Shown here one piece after another: positions 5,816 to 13,888 of a DNA stretch of 18,643 nt; within the stretch, counting starts at the first letter, position 1; the number at the start of each line of letters is the position of its first letter. The position numbers were made by a program, and so were the translations under genes. Origin of the DNA: RYN-431 sp036388295 (lineage in GTDB: Bacteria > Planctomycetota > Phycisphaerae > Tepidisphaerales > Tepidisphaeraceae); contig DASVSC010000003.1 in the NCBI GenBank assembly GCA_036388295.1, positions 1-18,643 on the forward strand. The letters run 5' to 3'. The notes below the pieces were generated by a model. The model was not told the DNA's origin. It made no database searches and saw only the letters and a program-made list of their open reading frames with translations.

Positions 5816-7120
5816 TTAGCCGATAGATATCGGCGCCGTCGTCGGCGACTGCGGCGTCGACCGGTATTGAGCGAACTCTGAAATGCCCAGCGCCACAAGC
5901 CCGACGGCAATCGTGGCGGCCGTGGCGATCGTCAGGCGGCGCGTCAGTTCGCTGTTCTTCGTCTGCTGCTGCACGAGCGGCATGTTCACCACGGCGCTGG
6001 CGATCGACGTCAGGATCGTTGCGATCGCGGCCGTCCCGGGATCGATCTTGCCGTCGCCGACGAGTTGGGCGGCCGTCGCCGTGGTGCTGGCGCTGCTGAC
6101 CAGACCGCCGGCAATACTGACGGCCAGGAAGCCGACGTCGCCGAGGAACCGCTGTGCCAGCGTGCCGCTGACGGCCAGCACCAGGAATAGCAGGCCGAAC
6201 TTCGTGACGCGGATCAGCGACACGGGGCTGGTCAGCTTCAGCGGCTCGGCCGGAGTTTCGTCGGTCTCGCTTTTCAGCCGGGCGATGATGGCCGTCGAAA
6301 CCGCCATGGCCGCCAGCGGGGCGGCCGCGTGATAGATGGCCACCGGCGCGAAGATCGCCAGGATCACGCCGTTGCGCACGAACATCGACATGTTCGTCAG
6401 CATCAGAATGGAAACCGCCTTGGCCAACGGCGTCCCCCGCTGCCGCAGCTGCCCGGCCAGTTCGGCCACAGCGGCGGTGGAGTTCACCAACCCGCCCAAC
6501 ACCGCGGCGTAATACAAACCGCGGTCGCTATAGAGCCGCAGCAGCACGTAGTTGAGAAACCCGATGCCGGCAATGATGACCACCGTCATCCAGAACTTGT
6601 GCGGGTTAAACAGCCCGTACGGCCCGACGGGCGCGTCGCGCAGCATCGGCGACACGACGACACTTAACAGCCCCAGCAGCACGGCCGAGCGGATTTCCTC
6701 CGGGCGCAGCGCACCGGCGAACTTGCGCAGCTCCAGCTTCCACGCCAGCAGCAGCACCACGACGATGCCGCTGGTGGCCGCGATGAAGTACCACTTCGTG
6801 CTCTCCTGTCCTTTGCCGACCATCGCACCCAGGAAATAGACGACGATCAGGCAGAGCGACGTCGTCAGTTCCAAGGATTGGTCGCGCGTCAGGCTATGCA
6901 GGTTCAGGAACACCATCAGCAGCAGCACGCCGGCCAATCCCGCCAGGGTGAACGACGGGGCGATGAGAAACGTGATCAGGCCCAGCAGGCCGGTCAACGC
7001 GAACGTGCGGACGCCGACTTCCTTCTGGGCCCACTCGCGTTCCAGCCCGACCAGAAGGCCGATGCCGGTCGCGAGGGCCGCCTGGTAGGCAAGCGCCTGA
7101 TATTCATGCGTGGAATCCAT
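5816..7120 (-). CDS. MgtC/SapB-DUF4010 family membrane protein
   Basis: This polytopic inner-membrane protein of 434 residues counts from the ATG at 7120. The N-terminal third carries the MgtC/SapB-type motif GIGLLVGLEREW...VGVRTFALTGLLG (about 16-45) and about four helices. The remainder is DUF4010-like, with a conserved segment LGGLVNSTAAVAEL (about 210-223), NMSMFVRN (about 243-250) and GGLVSSASTTATAAQL (about 337-352). About twelve hydrophobic segments are visible. The related MgtC domain is linked to magnesium limitation and virulence, but the transport role of the DUF4010 fusion is not established. A TTG at 7141 with an upstream AGGA would add seven residues and is a possible alternative start. 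It lies downstream of the flavin monooxygenase gene on the same strand, separated by a REPIN-like repeat, and converges with the VOC remnant. Confidence 0.88.
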   Translation of the reverse strand: MDSTHEYQALAYQAALATGIGLLVGLEREWAQKEVGVRTFALTGLLGLITFLIAPSFTLAGLAGVLLLMVFLNLHSLTRDQSLELTTSLCLIVVYFLGAMVGKGQESTKWYFIAATSGIVVVLLLAWKLELRKFAGALRPEEIRSAVLLGLLSVVVSPMLRDAPVGPYGLFNPHKFWMTVVIIAGIGFLNYVLLRLYSDRGLYYAAVLGGLVNSTAAVAELAGQLRQRGTPLAKAVSILMLTNMSMFVRNGVILAIFAPVAIYHAAAPLAAMAVSTAIIARLKSETDETPAEPLKLTSPVSLIRVTKFGLLFLVLAVSGTLAQRFLGDVGFLAVSIAGGLVSSASTTATAAQLVGDGKIDPGTAAIATILTSIASAVVNMPLVQQQTKNSELTRRLTIATAATIAVGLVALGISEFAQYRSTPQSPTTAPISIG

Positions 7121-7311
7121 CACCGTCGGGTCGAGTGGCAACGCAAAGTCCTGGTCTAAAGCTAATCCGGGCGCAACGGGCCGATGTTACGGTTTGGTTA
7201 AGACTTGCGAAAGGCGCGGGACGATCGGCGACAGTCAGACGACTGCCGTTCCCTTGCTTGTGTCCGCGCGGGAGGGCGTCGAATCGCGTCCGACGAAGCA
7301 GCGCCGCAGCC

Positions 7312-7367
7312 GTAGGGCGGGCACTGCCCGCCGCCGGGCGGAAAACGGCGGGCAGTGCCCGCCCTAC
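7312..7367. repeat. REPIN-like inverted pair of palindromes
   Basis: Two 22-nt arms (7312-7333 and 7346-7367) are exact reverse complements across a 12-nt spacer. Each arm begins at its outer end with the GTAGGGCGGGCA unit also found at 4956-4980, and each arm is internally palindromic. The right arm overlaps the stop codon of the monooxygenase gene (7364-7366). It could end or protect that gene's transcript. The rest of 7121-7311 shows no gene. Confidence 0.8.
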
Positions 7368-8377
7368 ACCGCCGCAAGAGTCCACGCTTCGGCCAGTAGT
7401 TCGTACGACCGCCGCCGGGCGGCGTGGTCGTGAAGGATGTTCACCACAAGCACCTCGTCCGCCCCGTATTCCGCCGCGACGGCTTCGAGCGCCGGCCGGA
7501 CGGTGTCGGGCCTGCCGGCGACGATGCGGCGGCTTTGCGCCATCGCGAACCGGCCGTCCGGCTGCTCGGCCAGGAAGGCCTTCGCTGCGGCGACGCTGGG
7601 CACCGCAATCAGCCGCCCGCGGTGGAGTAAATCGAGCATCATGCGCGAACTGGCGGTCAGGTCTTGCGCCGCCTCGTCCGTCTCGGCCACCACCGCCCAG
7701 ACCGCCACACCCACGTACGGCCGCGGCCGGTCCGCCGTCGGCAGGAACTGGGCGCGGTATAGATCGGCGTTCTCCGCGCCGCTGCGGTTGATGAAGTCGG
7801 CGAACACGTACGGCAGCCCACGTTCACCCGCCCAGATCGCGCTTTGAGGCGAACTGCCCAGCAGCCACGGCTGTGCGTCCGATTTCGTCGCACGGGCCAG
7901 CCGCGCGAAGGAATGATCGGCCGGCAGTTCGCCGGCCAGGTAGCCGAGCAGTTCGTCCAGTTGTTCTGTGAAATCGTCCGGCGAGACGTGCAGGCGGTCG
8001 CGCTGTAGCGCGAACGCCGTGCTGCGGTCGGTGCCGGCGGCGCGGCCGATGCCCAGATCGATGCGCCCCGGGAACAGCCCGGCCAACATGCCGAAGCTTT
8101 CGGCCACCTTCAGTGGGCTGTAGTGCGGCAGCATGATCCCGCCGCTGCCGACGCGGATGCGCCGCGTCGCCTGTGCGATCGGGCCGATCAATACTTCCGG
8201 GCTGTTGCACGCCAGCGCCGGGCTGCCGTGGTGCTCGGCCAGCCAGTAGCGGTGGTAGCCCAGTGCGTCGGCCAGGCGCGCCAGGTCGATGCTGTTCCGC
8301 AACGCGTCCCCGGGCCGGCTGCCGTCGGCGACGGGCGATTGGTCTAGCACACTCAGAAGGGGCAGGGCGGGCGTCAT
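7364..8377 (-). CDS. Luciferase-like flavin-dependent monooxygenase
   Basis: This 337-residue TIM-barrel enzyme belongs to the bacterial luciferase-like (LLM) group, which uses reduced flavin and oxygen to oxidise an unknown substrate. Typical motifs are LSVLDQSPVADG (about 6-17), ARLADALGYHRYWLAEHHGSPAL (about 32-54) with the His pair, RIRVGSGGIMLPHYSPLKVAE (about 73-93), PGRIDLGIGRAAGTD (about 103-117), and the late WLLGSSPQSA segment (about 162-171). The pattern fits the group-1 family exemplified by YhbW-type proteins. The start at 8377 is chosen because homology begins with MTPALPLLSVLDQ; the frame is open further upstream but would run into the divergent gene's leader. It is divergent from the protease gene at 8439, with 61 bp between them. 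Its stop codon lies inside a palindromic repeat. Confidence 0.92.
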   Translation of the reverse strand: MTPALPLLSVLDQSPVADGSRPGDALRNSIDLARLADALGYHRYWLAEHHGSPALACNSPEVLIGPIAQATRRIRVGSGGIMLPHYSPLKVAESFGMLAGLFPGRIDLGIGRAAGTDRSTAFALQRDRLHVSPDDFTEQLDELLGYLAGELPADHSFARLARATKSDAQPWLLGSSPQSAIWAGERGLPYVFADFINRSGAENADLYRAQFLPTADRPRPYVGVAVWAVVAETDEAAQDLTASSRMMLDLLHRGRLIAVPSVAAAKAFLAEQPDGRFAMAQSRRIVAGRPDTVRPALEAVAAEYGADEVLVVNILHDHAARRRSYELLAEAWTLAAV

Positions 8378-8438
8378 ACGAAATGATACACGCGTCGAAC
8401 GCCGACGGCTGATACACTCACGCCCGACCGGAGGACCG

Positions 8439-9710
8439 ATGAATCGACCTTGGCTCAGACTCAGGCTCGGACTTTCGATGCTGCTGGCGGCCGTGACGCC
8501 GGCCACGGCAATCGACGTGCAGGGCGTGCTGCCCGCCTCGATGGATCAGCCACGCATTTACCTCGCCCTGTCGCGCGACATAAACGGCCCGCCGCTGGCG
8601 GCGAAGAAAGAGGCCGGCCTCGACGCCCTGGCGGCGCTGATGGGCGAGAAGCCGGACAAGAACCGCGAACCGACAGCGGTGTTCGCCGTGGAAGCGTTCC
8701 TCGACACCGGCGCTAGCGGCACGATGCTCAGCAAAACGACGGCCGACGCGCTGGGCATCAAGGCGACAGTCGTGGACGGTAAGCCCATGACCTTCTACGA
8801 CGTCGGCGTCGCCGGCAAGGAAGCGTTTGGCGTGACCGAGCCATTGCGGCTGCGCTACGCCGAATACAGCGGCCGGACCGACGGCACCAATCTCGGCCAA
8901 TATTCCAAACCCGGCGCGCCCGAGCTGATGAAAATCCGCCCGGCCGGCGGGCTGTTGGAAATGATCGGCGGCGCGCTCGACATCGCGGGCACGCCGCTGA
9001 TGGTCGGCCGCGTCATGAGCGTCGACTGTCGGCCCGTGGCCCAATTCGACAAGCTGCGCACGCAGTTGCTGCCGCCGGGCGACCGGCAGATCCCGAAGCC
9101 CGACGTGCGCGTGCCCCTGACGATGGTCGACTTCGACCGCTTCACGCAAACCGAGCCGAAACACGCGCCCAAAGTCACCAGCGCCCCCAACCCGATGATC
9201 GGCCCGCACCCGTTCGTAAAAACCGACGCGGCCAAGCCGGTCGTCATCACCTACCGCGGAAAATCGGCGAAGCTCACGATGCTCCTCGACACCGGCGCGG
9301 CCGCCACCATGATCTCCACCGTCAAGGCCAAAGAACTCGGCCTGCTCGTCGGCGAGGACGGCAAGCTGAAGAACGTGCCGGCGAAGGAAAGTTTCACGCT
9401 GCCGATCGGCGGCATCGGCGGCTCGGCGGACGTGCCGGGCTGTTTCGTCGACACGCTCACGCTGCCCGCCGCGGCCGGCGATCCGGTGCGGTACGTCAAA
9501 GCGCCGGTGCTCGTCAAAGACATCACCGTCGTCGACGAAGCCACCGGCGAATCGTTCACGCTCGACGGCATTTTCGGCATGAACTATCTGGTCGCCAGCG
9601 CCAGCGTCACCGGCGGCATCAACGCGGGCGTGGACGACATCCACGACGGCGCGTTCAGCTTCTTCACCGTCGACTTCCCGAACAAAGTGCTGGGCCTGAA
9701 GCTTAAATGA
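8439..9710 (+). CDS. Secreted tandem retropepsin-like aspartic protease
   Basis: This 423-residue protein starts with a cleavable signal peptide (about 1-24, ending ATA). It carries two aspartic-protease active-site motifs in one chain: FLDTGASGTMLS (Asp89) and LLDTGAAATMIS (Asp284). Each is followed by the hydrophobic and glycine pattern of a retropepsin half (for the second, LDGIFGMNYL at about 372-381). Retropepsins need two DTG-bearing halves, so this chain could fold as an internal dimer, or as two separate half-domains. A flexible, Pro-rich linker (about 205-265) separates the halves. The start is set by GGAGG at 8430-8434. The stop overlaps an ATG (ATGA) near the start of the next gene, so the two are probably co-translated. 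Substrate is unknown; periplasmic or extracellular action is inferred from the signal. Confidence 0.85.
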   Translation: MNRPWLRLRLGLSMLLAAVTPATAIDVQGVLPASMDQPRIYLALSRDINGPPLAAKKEAGLDALAALMGEKPDKNREPTAVFAVEAFLDTGASGTMLSKTTADALGIKATVVDGKPMTFYDVGVAGKEAFGVTEPLRLRYAEYSGRTDGTNLGQYSKPGAPELMKIRPAGGLLEMIGGALDIAGTPLMVGRVMSVDCRPVAQFDKLRTQLLPPGDRQIPKPDVRVPLTMVDFDRFTQTEPKHAPKVTSAPNPMIGPHPFVKTDAAKPVVITYRGKSAKLTMLLDTGAAATMISTVKAKELGLLVGEDGKLKNVPAKESFTLPIGGIGGSADVPGCFVDTLTLPAAAGDPVRYVKAPVLVKDITVVDEATGESFTLDGIFGMNYLVASASVTGGINAGVDDIHDGAFSFFTVDFPNKVLGLKLK

Positions 9711-9718
9711 GGTCATTC

Positions 9719-11665
9719 ATGCGTCGGACGCCGGAGTCAGGATTCGCGTCGTTCAAAGTGCTGCCGCTGGTCGCGCTGCTCACCGCGTCGGCGTCGGCCG
9801 ACCCGGTGACGCTGCCTTACGTATCGCCCGATGGTGGATCGGGCCAGTGGTTCGTTCAGCAAATGGGCGTGCTGCAGCAGCAGGGCAATCAGCCCGTCTT
9901 CTCCCAGGCGGGCATGCTGACCGTAAACGGCCAGCACCCGCAGCGCTCCACGAACACGGTCGACTACGACGAGAAGACCAAAGAACTCACCTTTCCCCCC
10001 GCGCCCGCCGGTGCGGTGCGGGTGTCGCGGCGGATTCGGTTCGATGAAAGCGGCGTCGTCCGCGTCATCGACATCTTTGACAACCCGCTCGACCGCGAAG
10101 TCTCCATCAACATCTTGCTGATGACGAGCACCAACTTCGGCGTGAACGACACGCAAGCCATCACCGACCCGAAGCGCAAAGAGGGCCAGATCGGCTGGGC
10201 CGCCAATACCGGGGCCGAGCGTGCGGCAATGAGCCTGTTCGGCGGCAAGGGGAGCAAGACCGTGCCGGCCGTGCAGTTCCAGCCGAACAGCAACAGCGTG
10301 ACGGCGACGCTGACGCTAAAGATCCCGGGCAAATCGCGTCAAGCCGTCGTTCACTGGCACGGCACATTCGACAACGCCGACGCCGGTGTGCAGTGGGCGG
10401 GGCAGTTGAAAGAAGCCAAAGCCTTGGCCGATTTGCCCATCGAACTGCGGCGGGTGCTGGTCAATGCCGTGGCGAGCACGAGCGCGTTGCCCGAAGGCCT
10501 GGAACTGCTCAGCGGCGGGGCGACGGACGTGGTCGAACTGCGCGGCGGCGACGTGCTGCGCGGCACGCTCGGCATCGACGCTTACGATTTGTCGACCGAC
10601 TACGGTGACGTCAGCGTGCCGGCCGCGGAAGTGACGGGACTGCTGGGCATCGGCGAGAGTCGGCAGTGGCTCGTGACGCGCGCCGGAGAACTATTGGCGG
10701 GCCGCCTGCGACGTGCGACCGTGCCGATCACCCTGGCGGGCGGACAGACGGCGCAGGTGCCGCTCGAACGCGTCGCCCGCCTCGGCTATCGCAATGTGCC
10801 CGCGGAGATTACGGAGTGGAAGTTCGATAGGCCGATGGCTTTCCTCGCGACCGGCGAACGCTTCCTCATCGATCCGCCGACCGGTTCATTCGACTTCGTC
10901 ACCCGTTACGGCCCGCTGACTTTGTCCGTCGAACAGATTGCGACCGTGCTGCTGTCGCCGGCGGCCGCGGCGCATCAGGTTTATCTGGCAGACGGGTCTC
11001 GGCTTAGCGGCGTCCTGACCGGAGCGACGATGCCGCTGCGGCGCGCGGGCGTGCCCGCGACGCAACCGGTGAACGTTCCGACGGCGGCGCTGGCACGCGT
11101 GCAGTTGCAGACAGTGCCCGAATCGACAACGGCAGGGGCGGCCACGCTCGGCCTGCTCGGCGACGACATCATCGCGGCGCGGATCGACGGGACGCTGTCG
11201 CTCGTCACGCCGTACGACACGCTCACGATCAACGGGCCGGAAATCCGTTCCATGAGCCGCGCCCGGGCGAACGATACGGACGTGCAGATCACGACTGCCG
11301 ACGGGAGCACGTTCCGCGGCGCGTTGCGCGACCGCACGCTCAACGTCACCCTGCGTAGCGGTCCGAAGCTGACGCTGCCGGTGGCGGCCGTGCGGGACTA
11401 CGACAACCCCAGCCCGCTCCCCGCGGCCGCGCTGGTGAGCAAAGCCACCGACGCGATCGGCCGCCTGAACAGCGACGACTGGAAGACGCGCGAAGCGGCC
11501 GAAGCGGAGCTGACGGCGGCGGGCCCGAACATGGTCGGCGTGATGAACGCCGCGTTGCCGACTCAAGCGCCAGAGGCCCGTGACCGGCTGCGCGCGATCG
11601 TAAAAGTGCTGACAAAAGACCAGTCCGTGCCGGCCAGTCGGCTGACACCGCCGCCGATGGAGTGA
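9719..11665 (+). CDS. Secreted beta-repeat protein with HEAT-like C-terminus
   Basis: This is about 648 residues from the ATG at 9719, preceded by GAGG 6 nt upstream. An ATG at 9707 overlapping the protease stop would add four residues. A signal peptide (about 8-27, ending ASA) is followed by an N-terminal region of about 220 residues (VTLPYVSPDGGSGQWF..., ending near VVHWHGTFDN) that I do not recognise. From about 272 to 562 there are about six ~40-residue repeats of the form D/G-G-x-x-h-x-G-x-L...TxYGxhxhPxxxhxxh, for example LRGGDVLRGTLG and TTADGSTFRGALR. These look like small SH3-like beta barrels common in secreted proteins of planctomycetes. The end (about 585-630, DDWKTREAAEAELTAAGP...EARDRLRAIVKVL) resembles a HEAT helix pair. 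It is coupled to the protease gene, so it may be its partner or substrate; that is inference. Confidence 0.8.
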   Translation: MRRTPESGFASFKVLPLVALLTASASADPVTLPYVSPDGGSGQWFVQQMGVLQQQGNQPVFSQAGMLTVNGQHPQRSTNTVDYDEKTKELTFPPAPAGAVRVSRRIRFDESGVVRVIDIFDNPLDREVSINILLMTSTNFGVNDTQAITDPKRKEGQIGWAANTGAERAAMSLFGGKGSKTVPAVQFQPNSNSVTATLTLKIPGKSRQAVVHWHGTFDNADAGVQWAGQLKEAKALADLPIELRRVLVNAVASTSALPEGLELLSGGATDVVELRGGDVLRGTLGIDAYDLSTDYGDVSVPAAEVTGLLGIGESRQWLVTRAGELLAGRLRRATVPITLAGGQTAQVPLERVARLGYRNVPAEITEWKFDRPMAFLATGERFLIDPPTGSFDFVTRYGPLTLSVEQIATVLLSPAAAAHQVYLADGSRLSGVLTGATMPLRRAGVPATQPVNVPTAALARVQLQTVPESTTAGAATLGLLGDDIIAARIDGTLSLVTPYDTLTINGPEIRSMSRARANDTDVQITTADGSTFRGALRDRTLNVTLRSGPKLTLPVAAVRDYDNPSPLPAAALVSKATDAIGRLNSDDWKTREAAEAELTAAGPNMVGVMNAALPTQAPEARDRLRAIVKVLTKDQSVPASRLTPPPME

Positions 11666-11688
11666 GGCAAGACGTTCGGCGGCAGCGT

Positions 11689-12405
11689 TTATCGCTTGGC
11701 GTTCAGCTTGGCGATCTGGTCGGTGTTCAACACCGACCGCACCTGGTCCGCCAGCGCGAGCGACGCCGATTGCCGCGCGGCGGCGTGGGCGGCGGCGAGC
11801 TTGCGGACCGAATCAAGCAGATCCTTTTCCATCGCCGGCCGGGCGCTGCCGTCGGCGGCGCGGTACTTGGCCCAGAGATCCAGCAATCGGGTGCGGGAGG
11901 TCGCGTCGAGCGGGTCGGTGCGCACCGGGGTGAACCCGCGCAGTCGTTTGGTTTGGTCGTCGGTCACGCTGGCCTGTTTGCGGGCTTCGGCTAGGTTCAG
12001 GGCGGTCGTGCGGGCGGCGAGTGCGGCCCGGTCGCTGGCCGGCACGTTCGCGTTGCCGGCCGACGTGGCGAGAAGGTTGGGTTTCGCGCCGTTGACGAGG
12101 AACTGAATCGTCAGCGTGCTGGCCCAGGCGGTTCCGTTGCCGTTCGGTTCAAGGTTCACGCCTTCAGGGCGGCCAGCTTGCGGCCCGTTCGTTCGGTTCA
12201 ACCGGAACGGGCGGCGGCCGGTGTCGTTCGGTTCGTACTGGCTCAGGTCAATCGGCGGCGGCGGCCGCAGCATGGCGACGGCCAGGTACAGCAGGCCCGC
12301 GCCGGCCAGCACGATAATCAGCCACGCCAGCCATGCCGGTAACCGGACGCCCGCGCGGCGGGCAGGAGCGGGTGCGGCCGGGTCGTACGGAGCGGAGGCG
12401 TTCAT
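11689..12405 (-). CDS. Membrane-anchored hypothetical protein
   Basis: This 238-residue protein is not recognised. It has a short Ala/Pro-rich N-terminus, one membrane helix (about 24-46, WLAWLIIVLAGAGLLYLAVAML), a Pro-rich linker and a soluble C-terminal domain. That domain is mostly helical and rich in Ala, Asp and Arg (about 120-238), with a final VLNTDQIAKLNAKR helix. The topology suggests a small cytoplasmic tail with an exported domain. It lies 85 bp downstream of the pseudopilin gene on the same strand, so the two may share a transcript, and it converges with the beta-repeat gene with only 23 bp between stops. No Shine-Dalgarno stronger than AGG is seen before the ATG. Confidence 0.7.
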   Translation of the reverse strand: MNASAPYDPAAPAPARRAGVRLPAWLAWLIIVLAGAGLLYLAVAMLRPPPPIDLSQYEPNDTGRRPFRLNRTNGPQAGRPEGVNLEPNGNGTAWASTLTIQFLVNGAKPNLLATSAGNANVPASDRAALAARTTALNLAEARKQASVTDDQTKRLRGFTPVRTDPLDATSRTRLLDLWAKYRAADGSARPAMEKDLLDSVRKLAAAHAAARQSASLALADQVRSVLNTDQIAKLNAKR

Positions 12406-12490
12406 GGCGAAACCTGATCAACGGTCGGCTGACGCCGCTAGGTTGTCAAACCGACGCAAACCCCACCGACGCGCCCGAAGTGCGGCCGTC

Positions 12491-13312
12491 TTAATTCGTC
12501 GGGCCCGTCGGCGGATCCCACGGGTCAATCTGGGTCTTGGCCATGTCCGGCAACGCGGTGGCGACGTGGCCGTCGAGGAACAGGAAGTTACTGCCGTAGC
12601 TCAGGCCGTGGCGGTAGGGCTCGACGACGCGGTCGTAATCGCTGGCGTAGGTGACGCCGTATTCATCCGCTTTCGTGGTCGTGCCGCCGGTCAGGGTCGA
12701 CTTTTCCATGTGGTAGTCGCGGACGACGGTCCGTTTCTCGCCGGCCACGATGATGTCGGACGACGACCGCCCGCCGCGGTTGCCGCCGGAGAAGCGGACG
12801 GGGTTCTTGTTCTGCACCAGTTCCTGGTTCACGACGTAGCTGTGGCCCTCGTACGGCTCGATGTCGCCGGGGCACAGCAGCACCTTGGGCGTGAACGGAC
12901 GGGCGTCGTACGTCTGCATTAGCGCTTGCAGCGTCACCGGATTGCTGCGGGCGGCGACTTCGGCGGTGCGGTAGACGGCTAGGTCGTCCGGGTAGGCGAG
13001 CGTTTTGTACCGCAAGTCGAACAGAATCACCGGCCACCGCTGGTGTGGCATGTGGTCCGTGCCGAGCGTGGTCGCGTGGCCGGTCAGGACGCTGGTCTCG
13101 CCGATCGGGAACATGTAGCCCTGATTGGCGTTGCAGTACATGACCATGTACCCGAACAACTGCCTCAGGTTCGACTGGCAGACCACCTGCTGGCCTTTGA
13201 GTCGGGCCTGGCGCATCGTCGGCAGCAGGATCGCGATCAACACGCCGATGATGCCGATGACCACCAGCAATTCCACCAGCGTAAATCCGGCCCGATTTGA
13301 ATGCTTCCGCAT
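12491..13312 (-). CDS. Type II secretion/type IV pilin-like protein (prepilin leader, DUF1559-like)
   Basis: This 273-residue protein starts at the ATG at 13312, which has GGAG 6 nt upstream. The leader MRKHSNRAG is cut before Phe10, and Glu14 sits at the +5 position of FTLVELLVVIGIIGVLIAILLP, as in type IV prepilins. The soluble part contains LLCPGD (about 148-153) and a C-terminal YRHGLSYGSNFLFLDGHVA. The latter is a version of the HG...N-F-L-F-x-D-G-H motif that marks the planctomycete family of H-X9-DG pseudopilins. Here the spacing from His to DG is 11 residues rather than the usual 9. Such proteins are thought to form surface or secretion pseudopili. An in-frame upstream extension to 13426 exists but lacks leader character. 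Confidence 0.88.
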   Translation of the reverse strand: MRKHSNRAGFTLVELLVVIGIIGVLIAILLPTMRQARLKGQQVVCQSNLRQLFGYMVMYCNANQGYMFPIGETSVLTGHATTLGTDHMPHQRWPVILFDLRYKTLAYPDDLAVYRTAEVAARSNPVTLQALMQTYDARPFTPKVLLCPGDIEPYEGHSYVVNQELVQNKNPVRFSGGNRGGRSSSDIIVAGEKRTVVRDYHMEKSTLTGGTTTKADEYGVTYASDYDRVVEPYRHGLSYGSNFLFLDGHVATALPDMAKTQIDPWDPPTGPTN

Positions 13313-13508
13313 AACGATCTCCGAGAACAGGTACCGATCCCGCCCGAGCCTGTTGTAAACCGTCGGACGATTCGGGTCGGCATAGCCGTCGTCGCTCATG
13401 CCCCCGACGAGCCCGAGGCCGGCCATTCTGTGCCAGGCATCCGGTTCTGCAAACCCTGCGCTACCTTGGCAGGAGTTGCGCCTCCGTGCCGCAGCCTACC
13501 CAAATCTT

Positions 13509-13549
13509 GTGCCAGATTGATGGATTTTCCTTCTGGCACGCCGATTGAT
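13509..13549 (+). promoter_or_regulatory. Candidate flagellar-operon promoter with overlapping palindrome
   Basis: GTGCCAGA (13509-13516) and TCTGGCAC (13532-13539) form a perfect 8-nt inverted repeat with a 15-nt gap. The right arm is followed as TGGCACG-CCGA-TTGAT (13534-13549). It matches a sigma-54 -24/-12 site (TGGCACG-N4-TTGCW) except for A in place of the conserved C of the -12 GC. The segment TGGATTTT-N11-GCCGATTG also partly resembles a sigma-28 site (5 of 8 and 6 of 8). It lies 36 nt before the first flagellar-operon start at 13586. Either reading is tentative. Confidence 0.4.
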
Positions 13550-13585
13550 TAGAGACCTCCGATTCGTTCGCACATGGAGGTGCGT

Positions 13586-13888
13586 ATGCAAAGCAGCGTG
13601 CTGACTCTCGGAGAGAAGATCGTCCTGGCCGCCCGGCTGGCGTCGATCGAGCACGTCCGGCAGGAACTCGACGCCCTCGCCCTTAGCGAGGCGTCGAAGC
13701 GCGACGTCAAGCCGGTCGGAGACCGGTTCGTCGGGGTCACGGATGACCCCGAACTCGTCGCGTTCACCCGGCCGGTTCCCGACTTGCTCAAGGAAGTCTT
13801 CGCCCGGATCGAGGCTCACACCCCGAACCGCGCGGCCAAAATCGCCTCGCCCAAGCGGCCAGTGGTCCGGCAGCGGGGGGCGGCATGA
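13586..13888 (+). CDS. Small unidentified first gene of the flagellar operon
   Basis: This 100-residue protein has no recognised family. The ATG at 13586 is chosen over the in-frame ATG at 13574, because GGAGG (13576-13580) lies between them, 5 nt before 13586. The N-terminal half is helical (MQSSVLTLGEKIVLAARLASIEHVRQELDALALSEASKRD), with an amphipathic look. The C-terminal half is more charged (PDLLKEVFARIEAHTPNRAAKIASPKRPVVRQRG) and ends basic. No signal peptide is present, so it is probably cytoplasmic. Its stop overlaps the flgF start as ATGA, which suggests translational coupling. A chaperone, an export adaptor or a regulator of the rod genes are the options; none is supported by motif. 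It does not look like FlgM or FlgN. Confidence 0.75.
   Translation: MQSSVLTLGEKIVLAARLASIEHVRQELDALALSEASKRDVKPVGDRFVGVTDDPELVAFTRPVPDLLKEVFARIEAHTPNRAAKIASPKRPVVRQRGAA

Noticed and set aside
12415..12433. TGATCAACGGTCGGCTGACG resembles pieces of the 107-nt elements
   Set aside because: Only a short partial match without mirrored arms; may be chance or a very decayed copy.
13313..13508. Extension of the pseudopilin upstream or a small gene in the pseudopilin-flagellar gap
   Set aside because: No leader-like or conserved sequence; the prepilin motif fixes the start at 13312, and the gap shows no other supportable frame.
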